DNA of 64,000 nucleotides from Rheum nobile (Eukaryota > Streptophyta > Magnoliopsida > Caryophyllales > Polygonaceae): NCBI GenBank assembly GCA_027886185.1, contig WOAB01000689.1, positions 4,092,001-4,156,000 of the forward strand, in the 5' to 3' direction. Position numbers and translations under genes: made by a program. The notes beneath the pieces are model-generated. The model saw nothing but the letters and a program-made list of their open reading frames with translations, was not told where the DNA came from and searched no databases. This document shows, one piece after another, positions 23,193 to 34,510 of the stretch (the stretch's first letter is position 1; every line of letters starts with the position of its first letter).

Positions 23193-23837
23193 TTAAGTAC
23201 AAAACCCCCCAAGGTGTTTTGTTTATAGTATTACGTTTACAGATTTAGGTGTTGATCTACTTGATTGTTAGTTGCCTCTTCTATTATTCTTTAATCATTT
23301 ATAGCTACTGTTGGATTTTCTACTAATTAATATGTACTAGAGTACTGAGAATGTGTTGATGAATGATGCTTGTTATATTTAGTAGTCTGCTGGCCGGTTT
23401 TATCTTGTATGCATCTTATATAAAATTCCACTTACTCAATTTTTATTTAGCATGCTGTAGTAAGATAAGATCTTGTGTTCCGTTCCATTTCATGTGGCGC
23501 GCTTATGTTGCTTCTTCGGTTTGTTTCCGTTATACTTCACCATGAAGCCCAGCTCAAGATGTAGAATTCCTGAAAATGGATTCACAAGTACGGTGAATGA
23601 TGATAACCTTGAGTGGGCTGCACATATCGGCCTTATAGTGATGATGATAAGGATTTGGGCTTAATCTTGATGACCTAAACTGACCTTTCTTGGCAAGTAT
23701 GGATTTCAATGCTATGATACAATTGGGTTTTGTCTTTCAAAAATTATCAATAGGAAGATCATGACACAAAATCATGACACAAAATCAGCATAAAAAAGTC
23801 TTAACAGTAAACACCATGTATATAAACGAATTAAAAT
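23193..23837. other. Unassigned DNA left of the LINE
   Basis: No gene recognised. A short open frame at 23540-23660 is exon-like in composition but matches nothing I know. A direct repeat of ATCATGACACAAA occurs twice at about 23758-23783. The last 12 bases before the LINE (23838-23849) are its target duplication. Confidence 0.4.
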
Positions 23838-23849
23838 TCCTATCCCATC

Positions 23850-25338
23850 AGTCATTCAGAGCATGTAAAAAAAGGACGAATTGCAAAAAATGAACCCGCC
23901 TCCTGAAAACGCTCCCTTTCTCCATGACTCCCAAACCTTAGAAACACAAGCGCCGTCAACCTTTAACCTTGCAAATCCTCCCACAAATCCTCTCGATCCT
24001 CTCCTTCCGATCATGGTTCTAAGTACAACTTACTAGATTTGGAGCCTCCTCTCCCAGATCCAGTCTTCTCAACGAAAATTGGGTTCTTTCTTTGTGTAAT
24101 CGTCACCAACTTTACGACTGTTCATCGAAAATCTGGATCTAGTATTCTCTCCATTCTCCTTCACCTGCTCCCAAGTCTCTACTCCTTGATCCCTGATTGT
24201 CCGGAAATCGCCGATGGTGATGCTCCTCTTAGCTTGTTTTCTGGTCATTCGTACGAAGGATGGTGCTGCTCCGCCATCTTTTATGCGAAGAGAATGAAAT
24301 CAAAATCTTCAGCGTCGTTCGCGTCCGCCTCCGCAGCGAAGAAAATGCAGAACCCGATGGAAATCCCCTCTTACTGGGTGAAATTTCCCAATTCTCAAAT
24401 CGTCTTGGCGAGCTGGCTCTGCTTGCGCAAATCCAGCGCCGACAACTCCCTTGTCCTAAACTGGAATTCCAGGTGGGTGTTTCTGGGATTTACTTGGAGG
24501 GGTGCTGGCTGTGTAGAGGTTCCTTCTCCTGGACCGATCCGTCTAAGCATGGAAATGTTGTGCAATCTTGGTCGATATCTCATTCGGATATCCAGGTGGT
24601 ATTTTTTTGACCCTTTCCCTCTTGAATCTTGCTTTCGCTTGCCTATGACTAGATTTATCTTTGTTAATTTACATGTATCGTTTTGGATATAGGCTTGAAA
24701 CTGAACTTGTTGTGCCTCCCCACTCTTTAGATACTCATTCTTTACCTTTGGTTTTGGATATGTTTATCTGTTGTTGGATGTGGTCTTGTTGGACCCAACT
24801 TTGGAACCATACTTCTCTCTGTTTGGGATTGCATTATTTCCTTTATCAAGAACAACTCTTATCCATGTATTGATGGGAGATCTGAATGAAAATCAAGAAC
24901 CAAGTGAAAAAATGGGTGGATCTATCCCACCAATCACAAAGTTTGCTAGATTAAGGCATTTCAAAAATGAATGTGAGCTCTTGGATATACCAATACAAGG
25001 AAATAATTTCACTTGGAGGAAAAACAAAACAGAAACTAACAATATTTATGAAAAATTAGAGAGGGCCATGGTTAATCACTAGATTCTACAATGGTATCCT
25101 GATATCGTTACTAAAAATCATGCCTTTACGAGCTCAGATCATTGTCCAATATCCATCGAACTACTTTCGTCTATAACTGTAAAAAATCAACCATTCAAAT
25201 TTGAAAAAAAATGAATGGCACAAAAGGATTTTAGAAACATTGTCAAACAAGCTTGGAGGACACATTATCATGGCTCTAGGTTGTATGACCTGGTATCAAA
25301 AACCAAATTACTTAAAAAACAAGCAAAAATCTGGAATA
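23850..25338 (+). pseudogene. LINE piece 1: ORF1 remnant and endonuclease
   Basis: A proline-rich N-terminus starts at ATG 23890 (MNPPPENAPFLHD) and stops after about 50 codons. Out-of-phase frames to about 24650 contain a DUF4283-like phrase (IPSYWVKFPN). From about 24780 the apurinic-type endonuclease appears: MGDLNENQEPSEKMGG, then FTWRKNKTETNNIYEKLERA and, in another frame, SDHCPISIEL, the catalytic C-terminal motifs. Linker sequence typical of plant LINEs follows up to LTR insertion at 25339. Broken by several frameshifts. Confidence 0.78.
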
Positions 25339-25618
25339 TGTTATAAAACGAATGAAAATATAAAGATTGATAATTTGTTAAGAGAGTATAAAGAGACAAG
25401 AGAGAATGGTATATGCACACCAAATATTATTTCTTCTCCTTGTTCTTTACATAAGCCTCTATTTATAGGGTAATAGAGACAAGATGTTACAAGGTTATAA
25501 TTGAATAAAAAGAATAAATAGCTAGATAACTTATATCTAGTAAATGAGTCAAAATAGTAACTTGAGAACCTTTAAGAGTAGTGAACATCCAACACCTTTA
25601 GGTAAGGTATTTACAACA
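25339..25618 (-). repeat. Copia-2 3' LTR
   Basis: A 280-bp LTR with a minus-strand TATA box, CTATAAATAG, at 25459-25468. The polypurine tract lies just inside it. Confidence 0.92.
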
Positions 25619-26549
25619 CTCCCCCTTTGGATGTACACTTTGTAGTATACGTATTGCCTCGTTAAAAACCATTGCGTGGATAAACCCCGTGAGACAAAAA
25701 ACAATGCTATGGAAAAGAGTATAATTAAATGCTCAAACGGCAGGTTGAGACTCTATTTAATACTTTAAATCATCTATCACATATATGTTATCAAATTGGG
25801 TGCATGCCGCATCTCTTCTGGAGTTCTAACTCGTTGATTTCACAAACTGTCTCGTTAAAAACCTTGCTTGAAAAAACCCAATGGGATAAAAACCAAAGCT
25901 AAGGGAAAAAGAGTGCAGTCATAGAAATAATATTCCCCCTCAGTTGAACATATACTCTTCATGCGGTATATATATATAAGCATAGGACTTTTGCATAAGA
26001 TATGGTACCTCTAGACCAACTATCTTTTATTGTTTGCTTAATGACAAAAATAACACTTTGTCATGTCAAATGACCTTATTAACTTTATTTTTCGATGAGG
26101 GAAAATGTCAATCTTTTGCATGAAATGATAAGTAAAAATATTAGTTGCTTTTTGGATCTCTTTTGGAGCTCCAATATTATAGATCGACTTGTTCGTTTTC
26201 TGTAATGTATAACAATGATAGGATTGTTTATAAATCCCTTTTTCTTATCGAATACACGCATACGATTATATCCTTGTATGCTTTAATCATTTTTACTTCA
26301 TACAAAAGCCTTCGTAATTTAATGAAATACATATAATGTGTTTTCTCTTTTATGCTTCAGGCATTTTCAGTCCTTCAGGGACTTTATGTATATACATGAA
26401 TCAAATGTCTCATATAAATATGAAGTAAAATATCCAAAACCTGATGAGTAATAAATTTCACTACAGGTGAATACATCCTCATTAGCTAGAAATCTATTGA
26501 CAAAATTCATTACGAGTGAATAAAGTTCCATATACTCTAGTGTAGACTT
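25619..26549 (-). other. Copia-2 3' non-coding part
   Basis: Polypurine tract then sequence with two CTCGTTAAAAACC phrases (25659, 25852), a known flavour of the 3' region of short-LTR plant Copia elements. No frame survives. Confidence 0.6.
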
Positions 26550-27245
26550 TTCTGTAAAGCCTTATGTGACCAATATATCTTTAGATCACAATATTATTGC
26601 ACTCATGGCATTTTTATAGAACTGAAAAATTTCATGTTTTCCGGTATTGGAATTACTGGTCCAAAAATCATCATGTTTATTCAAACAAACTAGCTTCCTC
26701 AAATTACTTTATTGCAGCACATGCAATCATTGCAATGTCGAGTCTCTTGTTTGAGGATCAACATCCTCACTCAACCCTTCTAGTATATTTGTAATAACTA
26801 AGAGTCTAAAAAGAACTTTCTTATCCTTACCATCCGTAAATGGCTCTTGTATATGTGACTTTGCCACATTATCTTGGCACCAATATATACATTTGATAGC
26901 ATATTAGTTATACGATCCATCGAACTTCTAGTTCATTCATTTGAACTTCTGGTTCATAAACTTGAACTTCGGGTTCATTCTTTTGAACTTCAGGTTGTGT
27001 TCCCTACAATTTCTTACATACTAGTCTTGTTTCCTTCTCCCCCTAAAGTTGGGATATTCACCTTATCAAAGTGATAATCTCAATACCGAGCAATATATTG
27101 ATCACCCGCTCATAAGCTCTAGGTATTTGGTAAACGATAGTGAATCAAACCCATCGTATAATTCCAACTTTTATGTGTCATTCCTTTAATATATTGAGGG
27201 AGGTAAGAGGACGTACACCGCATATCCAAAAACTTTTAGTTCTAT
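26550..27245 (-). pseudogene. Copia-2 integrase C-terminal relic
   Basis: On the minus strand from 27240 the text reads LKVFGYAVYVLLPPSIY, then a stop. This is the Copia motif that follows the integrase core. Further down, decayed fragments (YLEL, then FPNFRGRRKQ near 27040) match the next conserved block. At 26840-26890 an NVAKSHI-like phrase fits the stretch before RT. Many stops and frame changes; no RT could be read. Confidence 0.65.
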
Positions 27246-28979
27246 TCCAGAGACAAGTTTCAAATAGGAGAATCATAAGCAGTCAGTCTCAGTCGAATTA
27301 AATTCTCGACATCCAAATTTATGATTTGATATGATCAACGACTCTACCAAGTCGTATACATCATGTATTAGCATTTGTCAATACATTCATTATGATCATA
27401 TTATTAACAACACTACTGGACCATTTTATGGCCATTTTGACTGTATTATTAACGACACTACTAGGCCGTTTTGTGAGTGTGTAGGAGCTACAAAATGCTC
27501 AATTTCTACACTAATTAATTAATCTCATTCTCCCACTTAATTTGTGTAGCCAATGTGTTGAGGCATCTATCAACATCATAAAATATATGATAATTCACAT
27601 TGGTCCACATGTTGGTGTACTCGATCCTCATATGTCTCTCGAACTTAGTCAAGGACCATAGGAAACTTCACATACTAGGTTACCCTTATCCCTTAGGAAA
27701 AGAACATCAGGTCTCAGGATCTTCTGGTCCTATTGTGTCCATGTGAATATTCAATGATTATGTGTATTATTATTTCACTTGGGTGATCGAAATTATCATG
27801 CCACATATTTATTTAAACCAACTAACTTCTAGTTAGTGATATTATATACTTCAATGGTTATATAGAGTGTCATATAATCTAGGTGTGTAAGGTATCATCA
27901 TCTTTTTAGACTTGCTTCGGGCTAGTCTATGAGATGAATACTTATATATCTGACATCATCCTCAATCTTACTTAATTGGTGTCCATATGACAACCATTTT
28001 GTCAAAATATATCTCTCAAATAAATTCTTGTTTCTTCAGGTAACAAGATAGACACTCTTCTATAGTAATTTATGAGGTTGATCAGTTCAAACATAATATT
28101 CACACCAAATTTGCCATTCGCATAATTGTGAAAAAACTTATAGTTTTTCAAATGATATGTTTTGATGACACCACCATGGACATATATAATTTTCCACCAT
28201 TGAAAATTTTTACATGGGTGATCCATTCATAATTTGGAAGATCATTAACTCAAAATCAAATAAATCATTATCTTGATTTCTAGAAAAAACGATGCCTCAA
28301 AATGGGCGCATTCAGACATTCAATTTAGATAAGATTAGTCTCCGTGACATAAGACGTGGTATTATACATCTGGTACTAGACTAATGACCAACTACCTTAA
28401 TGTCTTCAAGACATTAGAATTAAACCATACACAATTAGACTCTAGCTATAAACCATAACCATGACTACGGTTGCGCGCTTTTACGTAACCCCTTCCACAC
28501 CCTCTACTGGAGGCGGCATGCTTCAAGCATGCTAGAGGCTGTCAACATATGGTCTTCAACTAATAAGTCGTGCTTGGTGGTTATTTATAAATTGTTCTGA
28601 ATATGACATAGACCCATTATTCTTGTACTACTATTGGAGTACATGATTTGGTATGAGATCCTCTAACTCTTCCAGAGTTTATAATGATCTCTAGTATTCC
28701 AAATTCGATTCTTCAGGATCTCATGTAGTTGATGATAATTAAGATCATGCTTAACACAATTCTACAGGAATTCAAGTGCCACATGTTTCTCCCAAATTTT
28801 TACCAGCCAATAAGTTTGGCATTAGAAACTCATAGCAAGTTTCTTCCGGAAACACTTAAGAGTATAAAAATTAAATTATAACAATCATCACAAATAAGAT
28901 GAACAATAAATAATTAATAATGAAGTGCAGTATATGAAATATATATAATTATATATAAGAAAATATAAATAAACGATAA
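27246..28979 (-). other. Copia-2 interior, decayed beyond recognition
   Basis: By position this should hold integrase core, protease and gag. I could not read a convincing motif on either strand. CTTCAGG/CTTCGGG words of the adjacent array recur at intervals. Confidence 0.45.
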
Positions 28980-30300
28980 ACACAATAAATTTTATTTGTA
29001 CACTTCAGGTGACAAATAGTAGACGTTTTGTGATATTTATCAAGAATAAAAATCTCATAAAATCTCAATTGTCAACTTCGGGTGACGACTAGATAAGCAT
29101 ATCATTTTCAATAACTCTTATCATCTACTACAGGAGTCGATATATTCATATGCATTTCATAATATACTACGGGAGATTATATTTGCATAGAAAATATTCA
29201 CCTTCTTCAAGAGATGATATATTTCTTATCACTTACTTCGGAAATATATGAAAATCTATATGTAAATCCACTTTGAGGAATAAAATTCATATAACTCATA
29301 GCAACCTCTTTGGGAATTATATTTTGAGAATAATATTTTTCATTGTCAACTTCGGGTGACAGGAGCTCAACCATATAATATTAGATGACAATAGTTCAAC
29401 CATAAAAAAACTCTTACACTTTTATCACTTTCTATTGAAGGTAATAGTTATTTATATATGTGTAAGTTTTATCTACTTTGGGGAATTAAATCCATGAAGC
29501 TTCACACATTAAACATCCATAAACAAGTTATAGTCAAAGCTCATAAATATAGTAAGTTATGAAAAATTGACCAACATCCTATAATAAATGCATTATCCAT
29601 AAACAAGTCATATTTTTAATATTAATCATGTAATATAACACAATAAATAATACAAACTGAAATAAACTTTATCAAAATGAAATTTCTGTCTTTTTACCAT
29701 TTGTTAGGGGAAGTGATATCTCAGATGTGTTTCATCATCTACTTTGAGGGATGATCCAAATATTATGACATCTACTTCATGGATGTAATATAATTTATAC
29801 AGTTGATACATATAACCACTTTAGAGGTTTATATTTGTCTTAATTTTGTATACATGTCTACTTCGGGAGATATATATATATATATCACTTTGCATTATAA
29901 TTCATGCTCGTCTCTATTAGAAAATACAATTCTTGTTTTCATTCACTTCAAGGAACGACTGTTACCATTACACGATGATATTCACCACTTATGGGAATAC
30001 AACTTGTCGCTACGGGGACACAAGTTGTCTCATATGTAAATCCTCTTTGAGGGATGACACACATCACTCTGAGAATAGTATTCATCACTATAAGGACGTC
30101 ACTTGGTTCAAATGTATATCCTCTTAAAGGGAATAAACTATCACTACTAGGATAATATTCATGTAAATATATCCTCTTATGGGATGCTTTTAGTTTGTCT
30201 CTTCGGGGACTAATAAACTTTATTAGCAAACATCCACTTCAGGGGATTATACAATGTTTACATACATCCACTTCACGGAATATCATATTTTATTTTCATA
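28980..30300. repeat. Degenerate CTTCGGG-G word array in the Copia-2 leader
   Basis: At least fifteen variants of A-CTTC(A/G)GG-G-A-T/GAC recur every 30-90 bases, for example near 29005, 29075, 29233, 29343, 29738, 29853, 30196, 30231 and 30268. Several are followed by GTGACA or GGAT-TATA-type sequence. The array occupies the untranslated leader between primer site and gag. It is too irregular for a satellite but far too dense for chance. Confidence 0.7.
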
Positions 30301-30478
30301 ATATAAAATCTATGAATATAATAATTTATCATACCTTCGTCTTAGATGCGTATTGAGCACAATTTGTTTGTTAGAATTTGATTAGAATCAAACCCTCCAT
30401 GTGGGGGCTACACTTGAGTAAGATACAAAATGAGAGAATCAAACCATAACTCAGGTTGAACAATTCGTGTTGATAACG

Positions 30479-30758
30479 TGTTATAAAACGAATGAAAATA
30501 TAGAGATTGATAATTTGTTAAGAGAGTATAAAGAGACAAGATAGAATGGTATATGCACATCAAATATTCATTCTTCTCATTGTTCTTTACATAAGCCTCT
30601 ATTTATAGGGTAATAGAGACAAGATGTTACAAGATTATAATTGAAAAAAAAGAATAAATAGCTAGATAGCTTATATCTAGTAAATGAGTCAAAATAGTAA
30701 CTTGAGAACCTTTAAGAGTAGTGAACATCCAACACCTTTAAGTAAGGTATTTACAACA
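30479..30758 (-). repeat. Copia-2 5' LTR
   Basis: A 280-bp LTR almost identical to 25339-25618, with the minus-strand TATA box CTATAAATAG at 30599-30608 as likely promoter. Confidence 0.92.
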
Positions 30759-33088
30759 AAATAAAAATACTTTCGGAAATGTGTTTACCCAACTTAAAGA
30801 TATTGAAAAACAACTTTCTGATTTACAAATAGAAATTTGCAACAACACTAATAATACCCTTATCCAAAAACAAAATAGGCTCATTACAAAGAAAGAACAA
30901 CTTCTAAATTTCCATAAGACATACTGGAACCAGAGAACAAAGGTCAAACATATCAAATGTAATGATACAAATGCTGGTTATTTTCATAAAATAGCTAGTG
31001 GAAGATGAAATAGAAAAATTATAAAGGAAATAAAAACCCAAGAAGGTACAAGCATAATTGGGGAAGAAAACATTAGGAATGAAATTAGAAATGATTTCAC
31101 TAAAAGATTTAAAAGTGAAACAACGAGCGATCATACTCATCGGGATAATCTTGAGCTTATTCAACCTGAGGTTTTCCCCCGCAGATAATGTGGAATTAAC
31201 AAAAAATGTATCCAATGAAGAAATAAAAAAAGTTGTCTTCGATATTGGATTGGATAAATTCCCTGGTCCTGATGGAATGACAACATAATTCTACCAAAAA
31301 TATTGGGATATTGTAGGCCCTTCTGTCATACAAGCAGTTAAGAGTTTTTTTTTCTTTCAAGCAAATTACTCAAACAAGTAAATCATACATTCATATCATT
31401 AATACCAAAATGCGACAATCCTAACTCAACAAACCACTATAGACCTATAAGTATGTGTTCAACAATTTACAAAATCATTTCAAAAATTCTAACAAATAGA
31501 TTAAAAAAGACGATGGGAAAATTAATACACCCTTTACAAGGTGCTTTCATTGCTAACCGGGCTATTCAAGATAATATCTTAATTGCCCATGAAATTTTTC
31601 ACTCTTTCAAAATCGAAAAAGGAACCCAATGTTTTATTGCCTTAAAACAAGACATGGAAAAAGCATATGACAAAATTAAATGGAAGTTTATCATCAAAAC
31701 TATGGAAAAGTTTGGTTTCCATGATAAATTTATCTCCTAGATTAAAGAATGCATTACTACGGTTTCTTTCTCTGTGTTAATTAACAATGGACCTATGGAA
31801 ATTTTCAAACCGACAAGAGGACTCCAACAGGGTGACCCTCTCTCACCTTTCCTTTTTATACTCGGATCTGAAATCCTTGACAAGAAATTACAGAGAGCAT
31901 CTGACATACCAAGAAACCCTATTGGGTATCAACTAGCAAAAATGGAACTCGCATCCCTTTCTTGGCTTTCGCAGATGATATTATGATCTTCTCGAAAGCG
32001 AAACAGGAAAATTGTAAAGAAATCAAGGATATTGTTGATGAGTACTGCAAAATCTCAGGACAGAAAGTTAACTATCGTAAATCGGCTTTTCAAGTAACAA
32101 AAAAGTACCAAACATACAGAAAATGAATATCCAAGGTATCCTTACCATTACAAACATGATTTCACTGGAAAAATATCTTGATTGCCCAATCATTAATGGT
32201 AGGGTTAATATGAATACCTTTGTTGATCTTTTAGTTAACACTCAGCAACAACTAATCAAATGGAAAGCGAACTCGCCTTCACAAGCAGGAATAACGACAC
32301 TAATAAAATCGAACCTTGCATCTAGATCAAATTTTTTGATGGTTTTATGTTACCATCACAATCTCATAATGAATTGGATAAGATTAACAAATCTTTCTTC
32401 GGGAACAAAGACCAATCATACAAACCACTAATAGGATGGGAAAAAATATGCAAACCGATACAACAAGGAGATCTTGGGTTGAGAAAATCTAAAGACGTGA
32501 ATAAAGCTTTACAATTTAAACTTCTATGGAAAATCTTACCGGAACCCAATAATTGTTGGGTGAAAATTATAACTGAAAAATACTTAAAAACACAACATAT
32601 CCTTCATTACGTAAAAGAAGGCAATTGCTCAAGGCAATGGTCAAAGATGATTGAAATCTTGGATGATTTCACGAAAGGTCTCATCTAGCAAGTTGGAAAT
32701 GATAGAACAATTAAATTCTGAACTGATAAATGGATATCAAATGTTCCCTTGTGTGAAATCATTAACATGCAACCAAATCTGAACAAAGAAGAAACAGTCT
32801 TAAAATTTATCCAACAAAATATGACATGGAATAAGACTAAGATTAAACAAATGTTACCACCTGATTTAACTAGGAAAATCTTATCTATACCCATACCTTT
32901 CCATAACATTCATGATAGAATATACTGGGAAGATAGTAAAAGTGGTTGGTTTTCAACTAAGTCTGCTATGGATTTGATAATATCAAACAAAAGATACACA
33001 ACTTATGATTTGTCTTGGATTTGGAAGCTGGACACGTATCCAAAGGTCAAAAACTTTATTTGGAAAATTATTCAGAATGGACTGCCCA
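30759..33088 (+). pseudogene. LINE piece 2: reverse transcriptase
   Basis: Non-LTR RT in order: a coiled linker (IEKQLSDLQIEI, LINFHKTYW-like), FPGPDGM, HYRPISMCSTIYKIISKIL, GAFIANRAIQDN, DMEKAYDKIKWKF, TRGLQQGDPLSPFLF, the catalytic FADD (31968-31979, in a shifted frame), then thumb and connection sequence ending in the zinc-finger start WKLDTYPKVKNFIWK. In-frame stops occur at 31006, 31286 and 31738, with frameshifts near 31370, 31940 and 32130. Gypsy-1 cuts it at 33089. Confidence 0.92.
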
Positions 33089-34430
33089 TGATATGCGATA
33101 TATTGTATAGCGCATCTAGTGGTTATTAGCATGGTTTAGATGAGTTTTAGGTGTGTTCTGGTGTTAAATCTGTGATCCGGATGAGAAGCCAATAAGTGAA
33201 GAAATCATAGGATTTACAGAGTTCTGAGGCACATGGAAGAGAAGAGTTAAGGAGCGGTGCGAAGGATGCAAGGAGAAGCCTTGAGAGAAGACAAAGGAGT
33301 ACTGGAGCCTTGCCGCACCCGCGCCAAAGACCACCGCACCTAGCGGTGGAGCAAGCAGAAAGGAGAACGAAGTTATGAAATGCCACCGCACCCCGCGGTG
33401 GGCACTGCCGCACCAGCGGCGAGAAGATCAGAGAAGCTGGACGCTAGAGTTCCACCGCACCCCGCGGTGGGTGTCACCGCACCAGCGGTGGCACGCGCGC
33501 TGAAGACTTTTTTTTCCGAGTTTTTATTTCCCGTTTTGTTTTATTTCCAAAACTTTGTTTCCAAGTTTGTTATTTCCTTTTATTTATTTCTGGCTTATTT
33601 TCCCTAGTATTTAAGGTTATTTCTAAGACTTTGTTTAGATAGATTACCCTAGTTGCCACCGTTCTTAGTTTTTCTCTCAAAAACCTTATGGAGAACTAAA
33701 CCTCCATTGTTGCACTTGACGTTTTGAAGCCAACAATTGATTGGTTGTGAGTTTTCTACTCTTGTTCGATTTCCTATCTAGTTGGATTAATTCTCTTGTG
33801 CTTGAATGTTTATTGGTTTATGTTGATTTATATAGAGTAGCTACCTAGGTCTATTGATATCTTCCTAATTGCTAGGACTTGTGATTCCGGGTTCGGGTTG
33901 CATATCTAGTAGCAAACACGATTTACATAAGCGGGTTGCGAGTGTTCATCGTGAGAGAGAGTTAATTGCATGTTATAGTAACGGGTTGTTTCTATTGCAT
34001 GTATCTTGTTGAATCCTTGGTTGAATGCTATTGCTTTATTGAGTCTTGAAGGTTTTCGGATTTGATTTAGTAATAAGTACTATTAGGGCTGGTAGAACTA
34101 ATAGTTATCTATGATCGGGATAAGAACAACTAAAGGAAAGATAAGAACTTGAGAATAATAGAATTCAGTGATCAACCATATCTCTTGTTGTGTGGATCTT
34201 TGTCAAGTGTGGCGCCTTCCTCATATCATATTCACATCCTTTACTTTGTTTTCTTGCTTTATTTACTTGGTTCAAAATACTACAAACCCCTCTAGTTCCT
34301 AGTTGGTGACTTGAAAAACACAAGAATTGATAACCTAATTACCTTGGGTTCGACCCTGACTTGTTTGCTATACTCTATTTAGTAGGTACTTTAGGATTTC
34401 TTTATTAGGCATACGACTTTAGCCCTGTCA
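33089..34430 (+). repeat. Gypsy-1 5' LTR
   Basis: A 1342-bp LTR. The first 400 bases carry five CACCGC...GCGGTG mini-hairpins (33331-33349, 33383-33401, 33407-33420, 33452-33470, 33475-33490). A promoter-like AGTATTTAAGG lies near 33607. Differences from the 3' LTR are concentrated in and around the hairpins; the rest is close to identical. Confidence 0.93.
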
Positions 34431-34434
34431 AATT

Positions 34435-34452
34435 TGGCGCCGTTGCCGGGGA
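34435..34452 (+). other. Gypsy-1 primer-binding site
   Basis: TGGCGCCGTTGCCGGGGA, four bases inside the LTR. It is the primer site commonly seen in plant Athila-type Gypsy elements (described as tRNA-Asp type). Gypsy-2 and Gypsy-3 have the identical site. Confidence 0.9.
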
Positions 34453-34510
34453 TTCAAAATTTCTGTTTTTGTGTTTTTGTTTGTTACCGACTTTGGTGTG
34501 GATCTATCTT

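Larger units (their letters stand above)
25339..30758 (-). mobile_element. Copia-2: short-LTR Copia element, heavily decayed
   Basis: Two 280-bp LTRs (TGTTATAAAACG...ATTTACAACA) at 25339-25618 and 30479-30758. The target duplication reads GAATA at the left (25334-25338) and AAATA at the right (30759-30763), one mismatch. A polypurine tract complement (CTCCCCCTTTGG) abuts the left LTR and a primer-site-like CGTTATCAACACGAATTG abuts the right one on the minus strand, so the element reads minus. The 4.9-kb interior has only scraps of Copia protein. It interrupts the LINE between the endonuclease and RT. Confidence 0.92.

Noticed and set aside
24039..24692. 217-codon open frame as a possible host gene
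   Set aside because: It lies between the LINE target duplication and the LINE endonuclease, shifts frame relative to DUF4283-like text, and fits a decayed LINE ORF1 better.
33147..33413. Minus-strand open frames in the Gypsy-1 LTRs (also 38609-38948)
   Set aside because: Both LTR copies show them because the LTR is duplicated; they are produced by the GC hairpin block and match no protein.
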